A stretch of DNA of 64,000 nt from Allacma fusca (Eukaryota; Arthropoda; Collembola; Symphypleona; Sminthuridae): contig OX359247.1 in assembly GCA_947179485.1 (NCBI GenBank), forward strand, positions 31,534,801-31,598,800, given 5' to 3'. Numbering within the stretch: the first letter of the stretch is position 1; every line of letters begins with the position of its first letter. Both the position numbers and the translations under genes were made by a program. Of the stretch, positions 1 through 12,953 are shown piece after piece. The notes beneath the pieces are model-generated. The model had not been told where the DNA came from. It saw nothing but the letters and a program-made list of their open reading frames with translations, and searched no databases.

Positions 1-244
1 ACGTCAACCAAATCCAATCGCCTAGGTACTGGTAGTAATTGTGAGTGTATTAAAGAGCCTCCCATTACTGTCATGAGACGTTTACCTATACATATACTAT
101 ATGCACTTACCTAAGTATCCTGTGCAATGCACTCCGTCCATATCTACTTATGACAATTACACTCGCTCTATATATGTAGCAGGAGTAGTTACAGTACAGT
201 AATATTGAGCCCCCGATAAAAGTTCTTTTTTTCCCGTCTCTCTC

Positions 245-282
<38 letters not shown>

Positions 283-3200
283 TTATATATATACACATAT
301 ACGGGAAACGATATGAAGACTCGTTGGTTATTGGGAGGTGGAGGTGGGTTCGGGGTTTTGCGAGAGAAAAAGTCGAGGTCCACCCAAAAGCGATAAATCG
401 ATGAAGGCAGTGAATGTTATCAAAATGATCGTTATAGAAAAAGCAATTGAGATAAGCTCATGTCACAGACTACGGGAGAAAAGAGAAGAGGGAAAAAACC
501 AGACTTTTGCCTTTATGTAGTTCAAGGAACATGCACACACACACACACACATAGTCACCCAGTCTCTCTCCATTTACTCCACTACTGGGAATTTGCTTGT
601 TTGAATTTGTATATACTGACATACGTACATACATCCTTGTATGTAGATGTACAACCTATATTTTAAAAGTACTTGGAGAAACAAACTTAAGTACATGAAC
701 GTATATACATACATCCCTGGCCCATGGAAACTATTATACGGAGAAAGGGGAAAATAGCAAGTTATCGCTCCTGTTTAAAAATCCAAGAGAAATAACGGCC
801 CGTTGGTCCGCAAGAATCTCAAATAAGAAATAATATCCTAGACAAAAAAAATCCTCTCAAATCAATGAAATGACAAGTCTCAAACTCGGAACAGAAGAAT
901 TGGAATTGTGTAATTTTTCCCCCTTTCTTTTTGATACCTATATTTTTCCCTTTGAACAGTTCATCATTCCCTTGTAAAATTCCGTGCATCTCGAACAAAC
1001 CCAATCTATAACAAGTGAAAAACCTGGGGAAATAAAACTCAAGTTTTTACCTGCTCAAGCATTAAAACCCTCAAATGCAATGGAAGGTTATAGGAAAGGT
1101 TTCCTCACTATATGGAGTTCCAGCTATACATAGGAGCTGGGCTGTGTGGAGTGAGGAGCCAATGGGAAATATATTTGTGTGTATGTTCCCTGACTATAGG
1201 ACAGTAGCTATATAATATATTGTGAGTGGAGAGACGCATGTGGCTACACTTTATGGAAATATTCTCAGCTCCACTTCCTGTCTGCTCTTTTGTCCGAGGC
1301 TTCATTAAAACTGAAACTTTTTCCCTTTTAAATACCATTTCCAGCAGGCTTCAAGAACAATGGCGAAGACAAGATAATCATTCTCATGTTATAACATTCT
1401 ACCTTACAATCATCATTTAGTCGACATTCCCCATGCGATTTTACTAACGACATGGAGAGAGAGAGAGAGAGAGACAGCGACAGAAAAAACAATTCTATGT
1501 CGAGAGAGAGAGAGAGAGAATTGCAAAAAATCACTTGAAAATCCCATCCACCACACACGAACCCTGTACATACGTGGAATACTAACAATAACGTTAAGCA
1601 TGAGTGCAATTACCATTTTATTTTCATCTGATCCTCGCACTCCGGATCCCGAGTGAAAAACAAGTTGGATAATAAATACCTATTGTTTTCGCATTTCAAT
1701 CCACTCGAATTATTCTTTTACAGACACACACACACACACAAACACAGACACGTATACAAACACATGGAAATACAAAGCCAGACGTAGATTTATATCTGTT
1801 CCCCATGTAGACACTCGTACACATACAGTTAAAAAGTGTAATTATACATTACGTCTGACGGTATGCACAGTCATAGACCCAGAATTGTATTTGCTTCTGT
1901 ATGTTCAATGAAATTACGTACGTACATGGTACTCCATTTCCTTTTTCCCTTAGCCCACATATAAATAAGTATACAGTGTATGCGCAAGTATCTTTTTCCA
2001 TAATTTTAAAAATTAGAAATACTACCGTAAAAAAAACCCGTCTAGTATCCGAGGGGTCAAATGAGTGAAGGAATTTCTTCCGAGGAAATTCTGCTCCAAG
2101 GTTTTATGTCCAAATAAATTTTTCAAGAAAATTGTTATTCACAAGCATCACTCTGTATCTACATATGAGGACCTATTGACTGTATCGATCTTTCTGAAGC
2201 AACTCCCACTCTTGAGTTCATCCCTGGTCAAATGAAGCTTTTGATTTAAAAAAATCAATTTTGAGCTCCTTATTACAACTTTACAAGCAAGGTACGGGCA
2301 GAATGATAGGGCGAGAAATATCTTTAAGTTCTTAATATTTCTGGAGAAATAATCTGGTAATTTCTTGTAATTTTATGGATAGAATACTGTACAAACCAAT
2401 GAGTAGATTCTCAGGAGTGGGGATATTTCTAGAAGGACACAAATGGATGGGTTAAATAGTGCGCTTAGTATGTGCACTGTATCGCATACCTGGAAGTTCC
2501 TTGTACAATTTTGTAGGTATCAGGTCCTTATGACTGATACTACGGACGGAGTGAGGATCCCAAGTGTGTCTGTAAATGGAGAGGATGGAAAAAGTCATTT
2601 CTAGAATAATATGGGAGCTATCTGGAAATGAATCTATAGACTGCGGAGTGTACATTATGTATGTATCTACATATACGTATCTATCTATGCATTGGTAGTA
2701 TCTGTCCCAGCCCTCTCTCTCTCTCTCTCTCTCTCTCTCCTGCCAGTGGAATAAAGAGTGAGTATATACAGATAGGATGGAGGAAGGAGAGCAGACAAAG
2801 CAGGAAGGGATGGAAGTATAAAGGTTAGAGTCGTCGCTATAACAGAGCTCTCCACAGAAGGTTATTTTTGTCGATGCTTTGTCCTCCTCAGATTATATGC
2901 AGAAAAAGGAGGAGATGACCCGCAATCAGAGGGAAGGATCTCATTGTAACAGCTCAAATCAATTCCCCATCATGCTAAATTCAGACCATGAATATCAAAA
3001 TAGTCAGGTTCGTCAGGCGTGTTTCCTTTTTTCTCAGTCAGCCCAGTAGAGAGAGAGAGAGAGAGAGAGACACTTTTACATATGTCCCATCATTCCTACC
3101 CTCACTCACCTCTCTCCCTCCACTGACACTCCAAGAACTGACTATGGCTGCATACATAGATGCCGACATAAATGACATCAATGGTCTTATACACGAGAAC

Positions 3201-3558
3201 TGTGTATGTACCTCTCAAAATAATTATACTGATATGGACTTCCACACACGTGAAAAAAAAAATAAACACAGACACACTCGTCCCAGACACTCTGAATTTG
3301 TCTGGATGCTAATATCATTTCCCATTTGAAATTCGGATCAAATCTCTTATTTTTAGTTGCAAATGGGAAATTGGATTTTTAGAGGGAGACATTTCCTCCA
3401 AACTCAGGGTATATGAATGAGGAGGTTTTTCTGTAGGGGAAAAAAAAGTGGAACATGCGGGAGACTTACTCCCTCACTCCCTCACTTACAATTCCCTCAC
3501 TTACTAGTACTATGGAGGTCGGGAGGGAGAGTGGACAGTGACAATTACGTTTCCAAGA

Positions 3559-3601
3559 GGGGAGGGCGAGAGGGGCGGAGGGGGGGGGAGAGGGGCGAGG
3601 G
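3559..3601 (+). other. G-quadruplex-prone purine block with GC boxes
   Basis: Five runs of three or more G (GGGG, GGG, GGGG, G9, GGGG, GGG) are separated by 1-5 bases. GGGGCGG, an Sp1-type box, occurs inside. It stands out from the AT-rich surroundings. Confidence 0.6.
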
Positions 3602-4153
3602 AGACAGCACTCCGTACAATTTTGCTTTTATTGTAAACTTTACTTTACGAGCGAGACTCTCGCACTTAAGTTTATATCTAGTCTTAACTTAAGCTGGGCT
3701 TAGCTGGAAACATTTACCTTATCTCCCCTTCTCCTATGTACTAGAGCATATAGCGACAGCTTTAGTCTACTACAAGACAATCTCATATTTATGTAACTTA
3801 CAGCCAGAGAGTGAGAGAGAGAGAGACTTCTCAATGCTTTATGGAGCTCGGAGTACAATATACAAGAGAAGAGGAGACGAAGACCTCCGGCAATATATAC
3901 AATCTCTCTAGACTCCTTCTATACATATATAATATCTATATATGTAATTATATACACACACAGGGACACATGCACTCTCCAACGGAGGAACGCTTCAATT
4001 CTGCATGGACTTACGTACATCCCTGTTGTGTGTGTTATTAGATAACACTTGAGATATGGGCCTATATATGCACGACCCCTCCTCTCCGAAAGTTCCAGGC
4101 TCTTGGTATAGGGGTCATATGAACTTTATTTATACAGTCGGTCTTCAAATTCT

Positions 4154-4172
4154 ACCCCCACGTCGTGGGGGT
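4154..4172. other. Perfect GC-rich inverted repeat
   Basis: ACCCCCACG-T-CGTGGGGGT has 9-bp arms around one base and an E-box-like CACGTCGTG core. It could be a dimer binding site. Confidence 0.55.
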
Positions 4173-4599
4173 GAGAAGGAAAGCTGAGCTCCGAATGTTC
4201 CTATACGGAATTAAAATATCCTTGGAAATGTTACGTAGGAAAATTGAATCCCTCCGAAGGACTTATGACAACCAGTGAGGGAAATATATTTTTAAAAGTT
4301 TTCCCGGGACCACAGGAGAAACTTGTAGAAGAAAATAGGGAAGAGGAAATTCAAATCTTTGCATACAATATTGATTTATTTTAAATTCTCCGTAGATTTG
4401 ATCTAAAATTCAATTTTAAGTCTGAACCATTTAGAACCATTGGCATTAGTATTAATTCCTTCTTCGCTGCAGTTGTTGACATTTTTTCTCACCTTCCCAG
4501 CTAATTATTTAATTTCGATTTTATTATCCTCAGAATTTACAACTGTCTTTACTATATTATTTTTGTCCCTATAGGTTTCAAAATATTCCTCTTGGCTCC

Positions 4600-4833
4600 C
4601 TATATTGGTTTTGTCGGTTCTTTTTGGATTTTAGTATTTCCGGAATTATTTGTCTGTAAATTTGATCGTTGGACCCTTGTGTTTAGATACTGAGCATACT
4701 CTGGGGACAAACCCTCGCTTTGCTTCTCAGCCGAGGAGGATCCATCAGAGAGAGAGAGAGAGAGAGAGAGACGAGGCTCTGTGGAGAGTATAGTGGATCC
4801 TGACAATGAGACAGTCTCCCTGGAAGCAGCCAT
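4600..4833 (-). CDS. 77-codon open frame containing a (TC)n-encoded Ser-Leu run, unrecognised
   Basis: ATG in a good context (CACCAATAATGG) opens MAASRETVSLSGSTILSTEP, then a Ser-Leu repeat coded by (TC)n. After the repeat the frame continues GSSSAEKQSEGLSPEYAQYL and ends at PTKPI and TAA. The part after the repeat looks like a cytoplasmic tail, but nothing is recognised, and the repeat in the middle argues for caution. Confidence 0.25.
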   Translation of the reverse strand: MAASRETVSLSGSTILSTEPRLSLSLSLSDGSSSAEKQSEGLSPEYAQYLNTRVQRSNLQTNNSGNTKIQKEPTKPI

Positions 4834-5525
4834 TATTGGTGGGGAAGTGTTGGAGGGAACATTGGATGTAAAAAAAAGGGATACATTGTTAGGGTTTTGT
4901 GCATGTGTGGGAGATAGATGGGTATAGTTTGAGAGGAACCATAAGATGGATTTTTATACACCTAACTTACTGCTTGCTCTCATAATGAAATTGAATGTCA
5001 ATACGAGTTTCTCATGTGACGTCAACTAAAAAAATACTCCTATCAGTTTATGCGTGTGTGTGCCTCTCTCTCTCTCTCTCTCTGTTTTGAGGAGTAGACA
5101 GACTGACCTCTACGTTCTATTTTATCACTGGCTATGAGAGAAGAGTACATCGATACAATGTCCCAGCTATGAAAACTACTATCACATGAGAAATATCTAC
5201 ATATAGACTTTGAGATATAGAAATGGTACGTAGATTTTGCGTACTGCCTCACATGAGCTAGCTCACTGGCACATACCAAGTACACACTCACGCACTCACT
5301 ATCAGCAGTGGTAAACGTGGCTTATTACTCCCTACACACAGAATAAATACGTACGCACCCAATTCCTATTACATGAACAGAGTAGTATAGCAATGGCTGC
5401 AAATATAAGTAGGCTCCTGTGAAGATACATACTTTATATAGGAGACTCCACAGAAAATCTTGAGACTTGAGTGGGAAAAATGAGACTCATATATGTATAT
5501 CATGTGAGTGAGTGTGTGAGTGTGT

Positions 5526-5527
<2 letters not shown>

Positions 5528-5581
<54 letters not shown>
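5528..5581 (+). repeat. (GA)27 microsatellite
   Basis: Nearly pure GA tract after a GT-rich lead-in. Confidence 0.9.
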
Positions 5582-5583
<2 letters not shown>

Positions 5584-6014
5584 AAAGACTCAGTATGTAC
5601 ATACATAGGATGAGGCACACACTCAATATCTACACACAAGAGCAGAGTCAACTCAGAAACGTACATACTACTTGGAGCATTTGAAACGGAACTCGACTGT
5701 GAGAGCTGTCTTCATAAATTATTGTCAAATGCTCACATTACATTTAATGCTATCAGCTTTATACGCTACTCCAACAAGATTCGAGCAGCAACACATTAAC
5801 ATAACGATTACTTAATGCTCATGTTTATCATAAGACACACACATTCCACAAACAAACAGGAACAAGGCAGTCCATACTCTCCTCATCGTAAAAGTCATAT
5901 CCGACGCAATCAACTCTCCACCAGTCTCCGTATCCCCAGCTCTCCGATCCACTTCTTCAACCCGCACCTTCCAATCCCGTACATTATGTTCCACATCTCT
6001 AGATAGATACTTAC

Positions 6015-6196
6015 GTCCTCACATGTGAGGACAGAGCTCCTATCAATTTTATAACCAGTCAATGGCACTTCCAAAAATATAGTACCCACTGGACCCTTCG
6101 CTCCCTGCCCTCTCAACTCAAGGACCTTTACACAAGTCATCCTGTAAATACCTAAAACATCCATATACAGTCCAGGCTCCATGTACCAACCAGCCC
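6015..6196 (-). CDS. Internal exon of an unrecognised gene (60 codons)
   Basis: Strong borders on both sides: TCTTTTCCC...GTACAG| upstream and GAGGAC|GTAAGT downstream. The 182-base exon enters in phase 1, leaves in phase 0 and is open in one frame: AGWYMEPGLYMDVLGIYRMT, CVKVLELRGQGAKGPVGTIF, LEVPLTGYKIDRSSVLTCED. The middle looks like beta strands separated by glycine turns. The LEL-G-G-K-P-EVP spacing is faintly like the ZU5 fold of ankyrins, but I would not name it on that. I could not link partner exons with confidence; 9.9-10.1 kb upstream is one candidate. A shorter version could start at a TTTACAG at about 6139. Confidence 0.5.
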
Positions 6197-6199
6197 CTG

Positions 6200-7356
6200 T
6201 ACATACGAAAAGGGAAAAGACTCTAATTTGTAAACATGTAAATACTGTTCCGTACAGGGAAAAATTAACACCCTAGCAGACGGGTCATATAAATATTTAA
6301 CTACAACACTGTTGTGTATCAGGAATCAATACATAATGGAGCGTCCTAATAACTGAGGGCAATCGTACGTCATTTATTGTACGAAAGATTAATTACCCTA
6401 ATGTTGAAATAGGAATTTGTATGTCGAAGAATTTGTTGTCAGCAAGGACGTTAACATTTTCCAGGGGTTTTTGTTCCCAGAGGTTCTTCTCCACAGCTAT
6501 GTATAGAAATGTATCTTGATATATCTACTGTAGCTTCTATTTGTTTATATTTTTTTTGTACATATCTAAGCAATCTATATTTAGTACTCAATTCTATTTC
6601 TAGTATATAAATTACAGGGAGGATCCCTTCAAGTATTTTCCTCCTCTATGGTAAAATTCTTCACTGAATTCTAAAAAAATTTGCTTACAAATGGTAAAAA
6701 AATATTTGTTCAAATAGTAATTAATTACTTGACAGAATCCATTCCAAAATTCCGGGGAAACTTGTGGTAATGAAAGTGTCATTAAAGTTGAATACCCGGG
6801 GGAAAAATTGTAATTAGAAAAGGCGGGGGAGAAAATCATTTCTTGGGACCTTCCTCTGTTGTATTTTTTTCTCTTGGTAAGTGTATTTATCCATATGAGA
6901 AATGCGTAGGGCACACATTAGTACGCACAAGTACAAACAAGCACACACCTGGTAGTTCTGTACTTGAGCTTTTTTTGCAATTGTCTCAAAGGGAAGTATA
7001 CATATGTACATACATGGTAGTAGTAGGAGCTTGTGGATGTGAGTAATTATGTATATGCATATTATGATGCAAGGCTGACGGCCGAGAAGTGAGGGAATGG
7101 AGGAAGAGACTCCGGAGGAATGTAGTGAGTGAGAGAGAGGAGAGATGAATAAAAAATAATGAGAAGCCCCAATTGAAAGAAAGAGATTGATGAGAAGTTT
7201 GGTGTGTGAGTATTGACAGAAATTATGTGCATTGATTCAATGAGTAGAGAAAAGCATGCAATTCCCTTGATGTGCAGGAGGGTGTAAGTGTGTGTACGAG
7301 CAGGATAATAACCATGTGTACAAGACATGGGAGCATTATAGTTGTAATAATATGCA

Positions 7357-7391
<35 letters not shown>

Positions 7392-8669
7392 ACACTTATG
7401 CAATCATGCATGTACATATCCCGAGTGTTGCGGATGAGAGGAGTCTCACTCAGTGGAGTGAGGGCAGGAGGAGTGTGCAGTGGAGAGAAGAAACGCCATA
7501 TCTTTTATTTGATTTATCGTCCTGCTAAAAAGGAATAATACATGCAATAGAATAGCTCGCCTTTGGACAGTAAAGTAGACTGGTCATAATATATTTTATG
7601 AATACGTGTGTCCCTTATGTGAATGCATTACTAGGACGAGGAGCAGTCAGAGTAAAAGAGAGAGAGAGAGAGAGAGTCCGTGTGTGTGTGTGTGTGTGTG
7701 TGTGTGAGTATGTGTGTGTGTGGAGCGAGAGCGGCAGCCGACTGGGCTCAGGGCAAAACGTGAATGTGCAACTTTAATTTACATTTTTTTCCCAACCAAC
7801 CTAAAACTTGAACTTGACTTGCCAATGATAGCCACACATTACAAAACTCACAACCTTGGAGTCTTTTTCTCTCAAATCCCTATCTCCGGCTCCGTTCTTC
7901 TCCTTATCCTGTAGCCACTCTCTCAATCTATACATCATACTCACTATCCTACATATCCCACGAAGTAGCTTCCCATAGTCACTACAAAGACCAAATATTT
8001 TTAAAACTGTCAAACTCCCTCAAATCCAGAGACCTTTAAATGTTAAATCTCTCCACATTTTAAATAAGTTCCTACAAACAAATCCTGCAATCAAATTCGA
8101 AAATTAAATCCTAACATCAAAGCCCCAAAACAATTCTTAAAATCAAAGCCTCAAACAAAATTTCTGAATTCACTGGTAAAAAATAAAAATATAGTCTCTT
8201 GGAAAATCCCCTGAAATCTACAGACCCATGAGCTTGCAAGGAGGAATTTGGAAATCCTCCGGATCCCCCTCCCTGGGAAATTTGAAAACATCCGGGGGAA
8301 TCTCCTCCATGCCTGAATGGCTTCAGCTGTAATGACTTTCTATCCAGATTGGGAAGCGAGCCATAAATAATTACAAGGTAAGAGGATAACTGTCCCACAA
8401 AATAAAACAGTCAAATCAGTCCAAGTATTTTAGCATTTATGTCCTCAGTGTAGCTCGACAGTGCACTACATAGAAGCCCGTAGACTGTGCCTGGTGAAAG
8501 GGCCAACTACAGTCCAGGACATAATCCATGGTAATTCCGTCACACTGGTCCCGCAAAGTATTAGTAGCACTGTGCTTACTGCCAAGTGTGCAGTAGTTGT
8601 AGTCAACAGTCTATAGGCCCCTCAGTGGTAGAAATATTGAGAGAACGACAGCGATAGAGAGAGAGAGAG

Positions 8670-8714
<45 letters not shown>

Positions 8715-9083
8715 CCACGAGAATCGACCATTTCCAATGAAATATTTCCATTGGTTTGACACAAATTTAGCCAATAACTTGTACTTTACATTGGACTGGA
8801 ACAATAAACTCAAGTGCTGCTGTAAGCTGATAGAGTGCAAGAGACGGGAGAGAGCTGCCATTACACCACAGCCTTGCCTCATGGTCGGTTCCTATTTCAA
8901 ATAAATATCCCGCTACCACATACACACACACACACACACTGTAACTACTACTCAAAGCCAAATTCCATATACAAAGTCTCTCAAACTCCCTTTCCCATAC
9001 TCTACACACACACTCTCTGTTTACTCTCTCCTCCAACTCTTGGCTTTATTACTGGGACTTTTATCCCCAGCTTTATTTCCTCC

Positions 9084-9126
<43 letters not shown>

Positions 9127-9890
9127 ATGTCTTTCCTATTAATTCCCTCCATGCAAACCTAAGGCTGACTATTGCTCTTGTTCCTCCTAAATTTCCTACA
9201 TATAGCCAAACACTATTAAAGCCTAAGGTTCTCAAGCTCCAGTACTCAGGATCTAGTTCCATAGTACACTGTGCAGTTCCAATACAGCCTCAGCGTATAC
9301 AGATACCAGAGACCACAAGCGTGGCTCCAGCAGTACACAAGTTCCATAAAGCTCCATATAAATACCACTGGGACTGAGAGTGCGGAGATGCCATTGGATT
9401 CCTCCAATTTTCCTACGTCCGTACATGTATACATACAAGAGCCCAGTGGTTGTTCACATATTAGTAAATAGTAGAATCCGTTCATTACACCCCATAAGTT
9501 GTTGTACATAAGTAAAGAGTAACTACATTAGTAGCTGCGAGCTGAAATCTGAGAGTGTTTGCTAAAATCCCTGAAAGGACTCTGTATACTGTAAAGGCTA
9601 GGATCCTATGTATGTATGTCCATTGAGGATACACGTAAATCCCAATGTAATGTCACTATAGCTGATTTGTATATCTATAGACAGATACTTTGAAGCCTAA
9701 AATCAGTGTACGTACATAATATGTAATTACCTATGCACACAAGGACTGAAGGGACCATCGAGAGCCAGACTCTTTCAGACTTGAACTTCAAAGAGCTATT
9801 TGTCCTTCTTGAAATTGACCATATACTTGAAATTCTCAATGAAAGTATATGCTATACAGTAGTCAAGAGTAGCTTAAACCTTCCGGCCGC
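6200..9890. other. No firm gene; weak minus-strand frames
   Basis: Minus-strand frames at 7801-8013 (LREWLQDKEKNGAGDRDLRE) and 8117-8398 (KPFRHGGDSPGCFQISQGGG) have acceptor-like borders but no good donors. The rest is GT, GA and CT microsatellite and AT-rich filler. Confidence 0.4.
8655..8712 (+). repeat. (GA)n microsatellite, about 58 bp
   Basis: GA repeat broken once by AAA. Confidence 0.9.
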
Positions 9891-9893
9891 CCA

Positions 9894-10093
9894 CTATTTT
9901 CCTGAGGATGAGAAACCTGAGTGGTGGATAAAAAGTGGAAAAATATCGGTGTCCGGCTCGGGTCCGGAGTTCCCCAAATGGATGTAATTGTTGGTCACTA
10001 CGCTCGCAGGAGGACCATTGAGAGATGGGAAGTTTAAAGGCTGAATTTGAGACAGAGAAATGGTTGAGGATTCCCTGACGGAATGCATATTGT
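9894..10093 (-). CDS. Possible terminal exon, unrecognised
   Basis: A good acceptor (CCTCCCTGGCCCGTCCACAG|) opens a 200-base segment that stays open to TAG at 9896-9894: MHSVRESSTISLSQIQPLNF, PSLNGPPASVVTNNYIHLGN, SGPEPDTDIFPLFIHH, SGFSSSGK. It is CpG-rich, with C/T-biased third positions on this strand. The plus strand also has a readable 84-codon frame here (9733-9987, ending PEFPKWM), so strand is not settled. No partner exon is confirmed. Confidence 0.35.
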
Positions 10094-10099
10094 CTGTGG

Positions 10100-11516
10100 A
10101 CGGGCCAGGGAGGAATTTCCCCACAATTTTGATCGAGTAGGAGCCAAGAGCTCTGAATTTATTTTATTGCCTTTTACATCCTCCCAACATGAGAGAGAGA
10201 GAGAGAGAGAGAGCAGGGAGCGGACAATTATTATTGACTTGGTTTCGGACCTCGACTCACTTCATTCTCAGAGTCTGAGGGACGAGAGGAATGTCAAGGG
10301 GCCTTGTAACACTAGTCCTATCACCAGACCCTTCGTACTACAATATTCCCTTTGAGAAGAGACTCCATCCCATTAAAGGCTTCTTCCTCTGGAGAGATCT
10401 TCCCTTCATATGTGACTACCTACAAAAAGATTGGGGCTCTACGTCAAGGAAAAAAAAAGCATCTACGAAGTTAATGTTGTTGTAGGATCGAATCAACCAT
10501 TGCAATAAGTTTCCCTTTTTCTTACTCTCACACTAACACGTTCACAAGGACGGACATACATAGATAGAAATTATACATGTACTCTTAAAATGTATCTACA
10601 TGTACTGTAGGCTGGAGTACAGTACGCACATATGTATGTACAGGGAGAGAGAGAGAGAGAGAGAGAGAGGAACAAAGTCACTGTGAGTAGCACACACTGC
10701 GTAAAAAAAAGTAATTCCGAAGGAGAGAAAGAGGTCCGAAAATAAAAATGTTCCAAAGGATGAATACCCCACTGAAAAATTAAATGGGGTCTAGCCGCAG
10801 TTGTTGCTCAGCCGGTTTTTCAACAGCCCTGAGCCATTCCGAGCATTCATGGTAATGAGAAAACACAGACCGAGGACATGAACAACAACATCACCTCCTA
10901 CCAGTCCTACCCTCCTCATGGTGAGCTACAGCTCCGGTCCGCTTCCCTCCATCCCATCACCGTCCTGAGTCTGTACATATCAGGTATCCAAACATAACCA
11001 GAGCCTCCACTCAAAATACGTACCGATAGGAAATCCTAAATTACCAACGACCTGAACCGAGTTGAGGAGGAGAGTGAGAAAAGACAAAGAACCTCCGTGG
11101 CAATAAGACCCTTCAGTCCTCCTTACATTCCTCCAATCCCAACCACACGGGTAGATACATACATATGTATACCCACAAGTTCAAATACATACGACCATAT
11201 CATCATCTACTCTCCCAGCTTTTTTTTTTACACAAATAAATAAGTACACTCTCGAAAAACATACACTCCAGAGCTCAATCCATTGTCCCTTCATCTTCTC
11301 ATTTTTAACTCCCAAGTATATAAAAATACATAAAAGTAAATGTACAAATGTACTTTTTAGTGTAGGGCCACCGTACAAAGGAAGGGAGGGTAGTTGAAGT
11401 CTACAAATTTTTTAATGGCAGCAGAAGCCCAATAGTCACAAATAAACAGTCGGATATAAAATAGTAGGCACAAAAGTAACTACTGAAAATACTGTAATAT
11501 TGAAGCTTTAGTGGAG
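10100..11516. other. No firm gene; CpG-richer patch at 10.8-11.0 kb
   Basis: Between 10800 and 10985 the plus strand reads EDMNNNITSYQSYPPHGELQ and continues to a donor CAG|GTATCC. The minus strand ends a frame in TQDGDGMEGSGPEL. Either could be an exon; neither is convincing. Confidence 0.35.
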
Positions 11517-11650
11517 AAGAAGCGCAGGCGCAAGGTCCTCCCATTCTTACAAAGTGTGACCAATTAGGAGGGTGCGCAATGTCATGTGATTTGAAGACGC
11601 ATGCGCAGCTAATTTTTTGAACGAGAACAAGTCTCAGTGACATCATTGAC
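11517..11650. promoter_or_regulatory. CpG-rich promoter-like cluster with NRF1-type sites
   Basis: Three GCGC-core motifs lie within 90 bases: GCGCAGGCGCA (11522-11532), TGCGCA (11573-11578) and CGCATGCGCA (11598-11607). The last fits the NRF1 palindrome. A CCAAT box sits at 11560-11564. On the minus strand a donor-like CACTTT|GTAAGA at about 11551 could end a 5'-untranslated exon. NRF1 sites of this kind mark housekeeping promoters in animals. Which gene it would drive is unknown; the minus-strand exon-like segments below 10.1 kb are candidates. Confidence 0.4.
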
Positions 11651-12871
11651 AGCGAGATCTTCCAGTAATTTAAACTTCTGGGAATAATTATAAGGATCTT
11701 TGAAAATTCGGAACTTAATTGGGTTTAAAATGTTAATGTAGATATAGAAACCTTATGTGCAAAAATATGAAGTAATTTCATAGTACTAGTGCTGTGTAGA
11801 AAAAAGTTTGGAGCTTCAAAGAGCACCCATGGAAACACGTATACGTTCGGAGGCTGTATGTATCTATTTACATGTCAAATAATGGAAGTGAACATATACA
11901 GAGGTAATTCCTTGGAAATGACACATGTAAATATTATGGACATGGATTTTTTCTATGGATGTAATTGAAAACAGATTTTTAGGAATATGCAAAAAAAATT
12001 TCTGTAATGTACATAATAGTACGTGTGAGGTATGCACGCCTATTGGAATCCTCATGTGTTTGTGTCGTATTATTAATTTTAACGTAAAAACACGCAACAA
12101 AGGCATTCCCGCAGCCTCCTCCACAGAGAAATACATGAAATTCTCTCTCTCTCTCTCTCTCTCAGACCATTACAGAAACGTAATTCATATAGGTACAGGA
12201 ACTACTCTTCGGAGACCCTCAATAACAAAAATTTTTCCCCATTAAATTTATTTCCCAAACATATGTTGTAAACACTAGTTTAGAGTTACCATACCTTGTG
12301 GTATGAGTTATGCCCTATCCAGGACGGTCTAAAACCTCAAAAAACCTGCTCTTAAAAACGTACCCAACGACCCCTACTCACATATCATGGCCCAGCTCAA
12401 TCTCCCCGTATCAGTAGATATCAGATGTATAAGTAGTAATTACATAGATAGGTCCTATAGACAAGAGACAATTACATTCCAGATGAGAAAAACGCCTCAC
12501 TCCATATCCATCCCCGTATGTACGTACATATACAAGACATGCACCAAATACATCCCGTAATTGTTCGGAGAATCCAGGCCTCAATTTAAATCTGACCACA
12601 TGTACAGATGTACATTGTCCCCATACAGGAAAAAAATGCATTTCCCCTATATCTATACATACACACATACATACACAAGAATACATACATATAAGGCCCA
12701 ACAAAAGTACAGCCTTACAACAAGGCACCTAAATTGATTATGTTCTACCGTATCCCAAAAGGTCATATAGAATAGCATGCAAAAATACCATAATACGAAA
12801 CCCATACACAGAGTAGATACAAGTAGATATCTACATGTCCACACTTTGAATCAGATATTTTCTATATGTAG

Positions 12872-12953
12872 TTAAATCCCAGGAGTAATTCCATATATTT
12901 CATACTCCGTACACATCCAACCCACACCGCTCGATTCCAGCGGCTCAAAGTTC
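12872..12953 (-). CDS. Possible terminal exon, unrecognised
   Basis: After a strong acceptor (CGATTCCTTCTCCTACAG|) the frame reads NFEPLESSGVGWMCTEYEIY, GITPGI, stop. The segment is short (82 bases) but the acceptor tract is among the best in the window. It overlaps an inverted repeat, CTCGATTCC...GGAATCGAG (12929-12972), which could also be the reason for its composition. Confidence 0.3.

Larger units (their letters stand above)
1..4590. other. No supported gene
   Basis: AT-rich intergenic or intronic DNA with CT, GA and CA microsatellites. A short plus-strand frame at about 2534-2617 (MTDTTDGVRIPSVSVNGEDG) follows an acceptor-like TTTTGTAG but has no further support. Confidence 0.5.

Noticed and set aside
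7690..7730. Possible CRISPR-like or tandem coding repeats in GT/GA runs
   Set aside because: These are simple microsatellites with no spacers.
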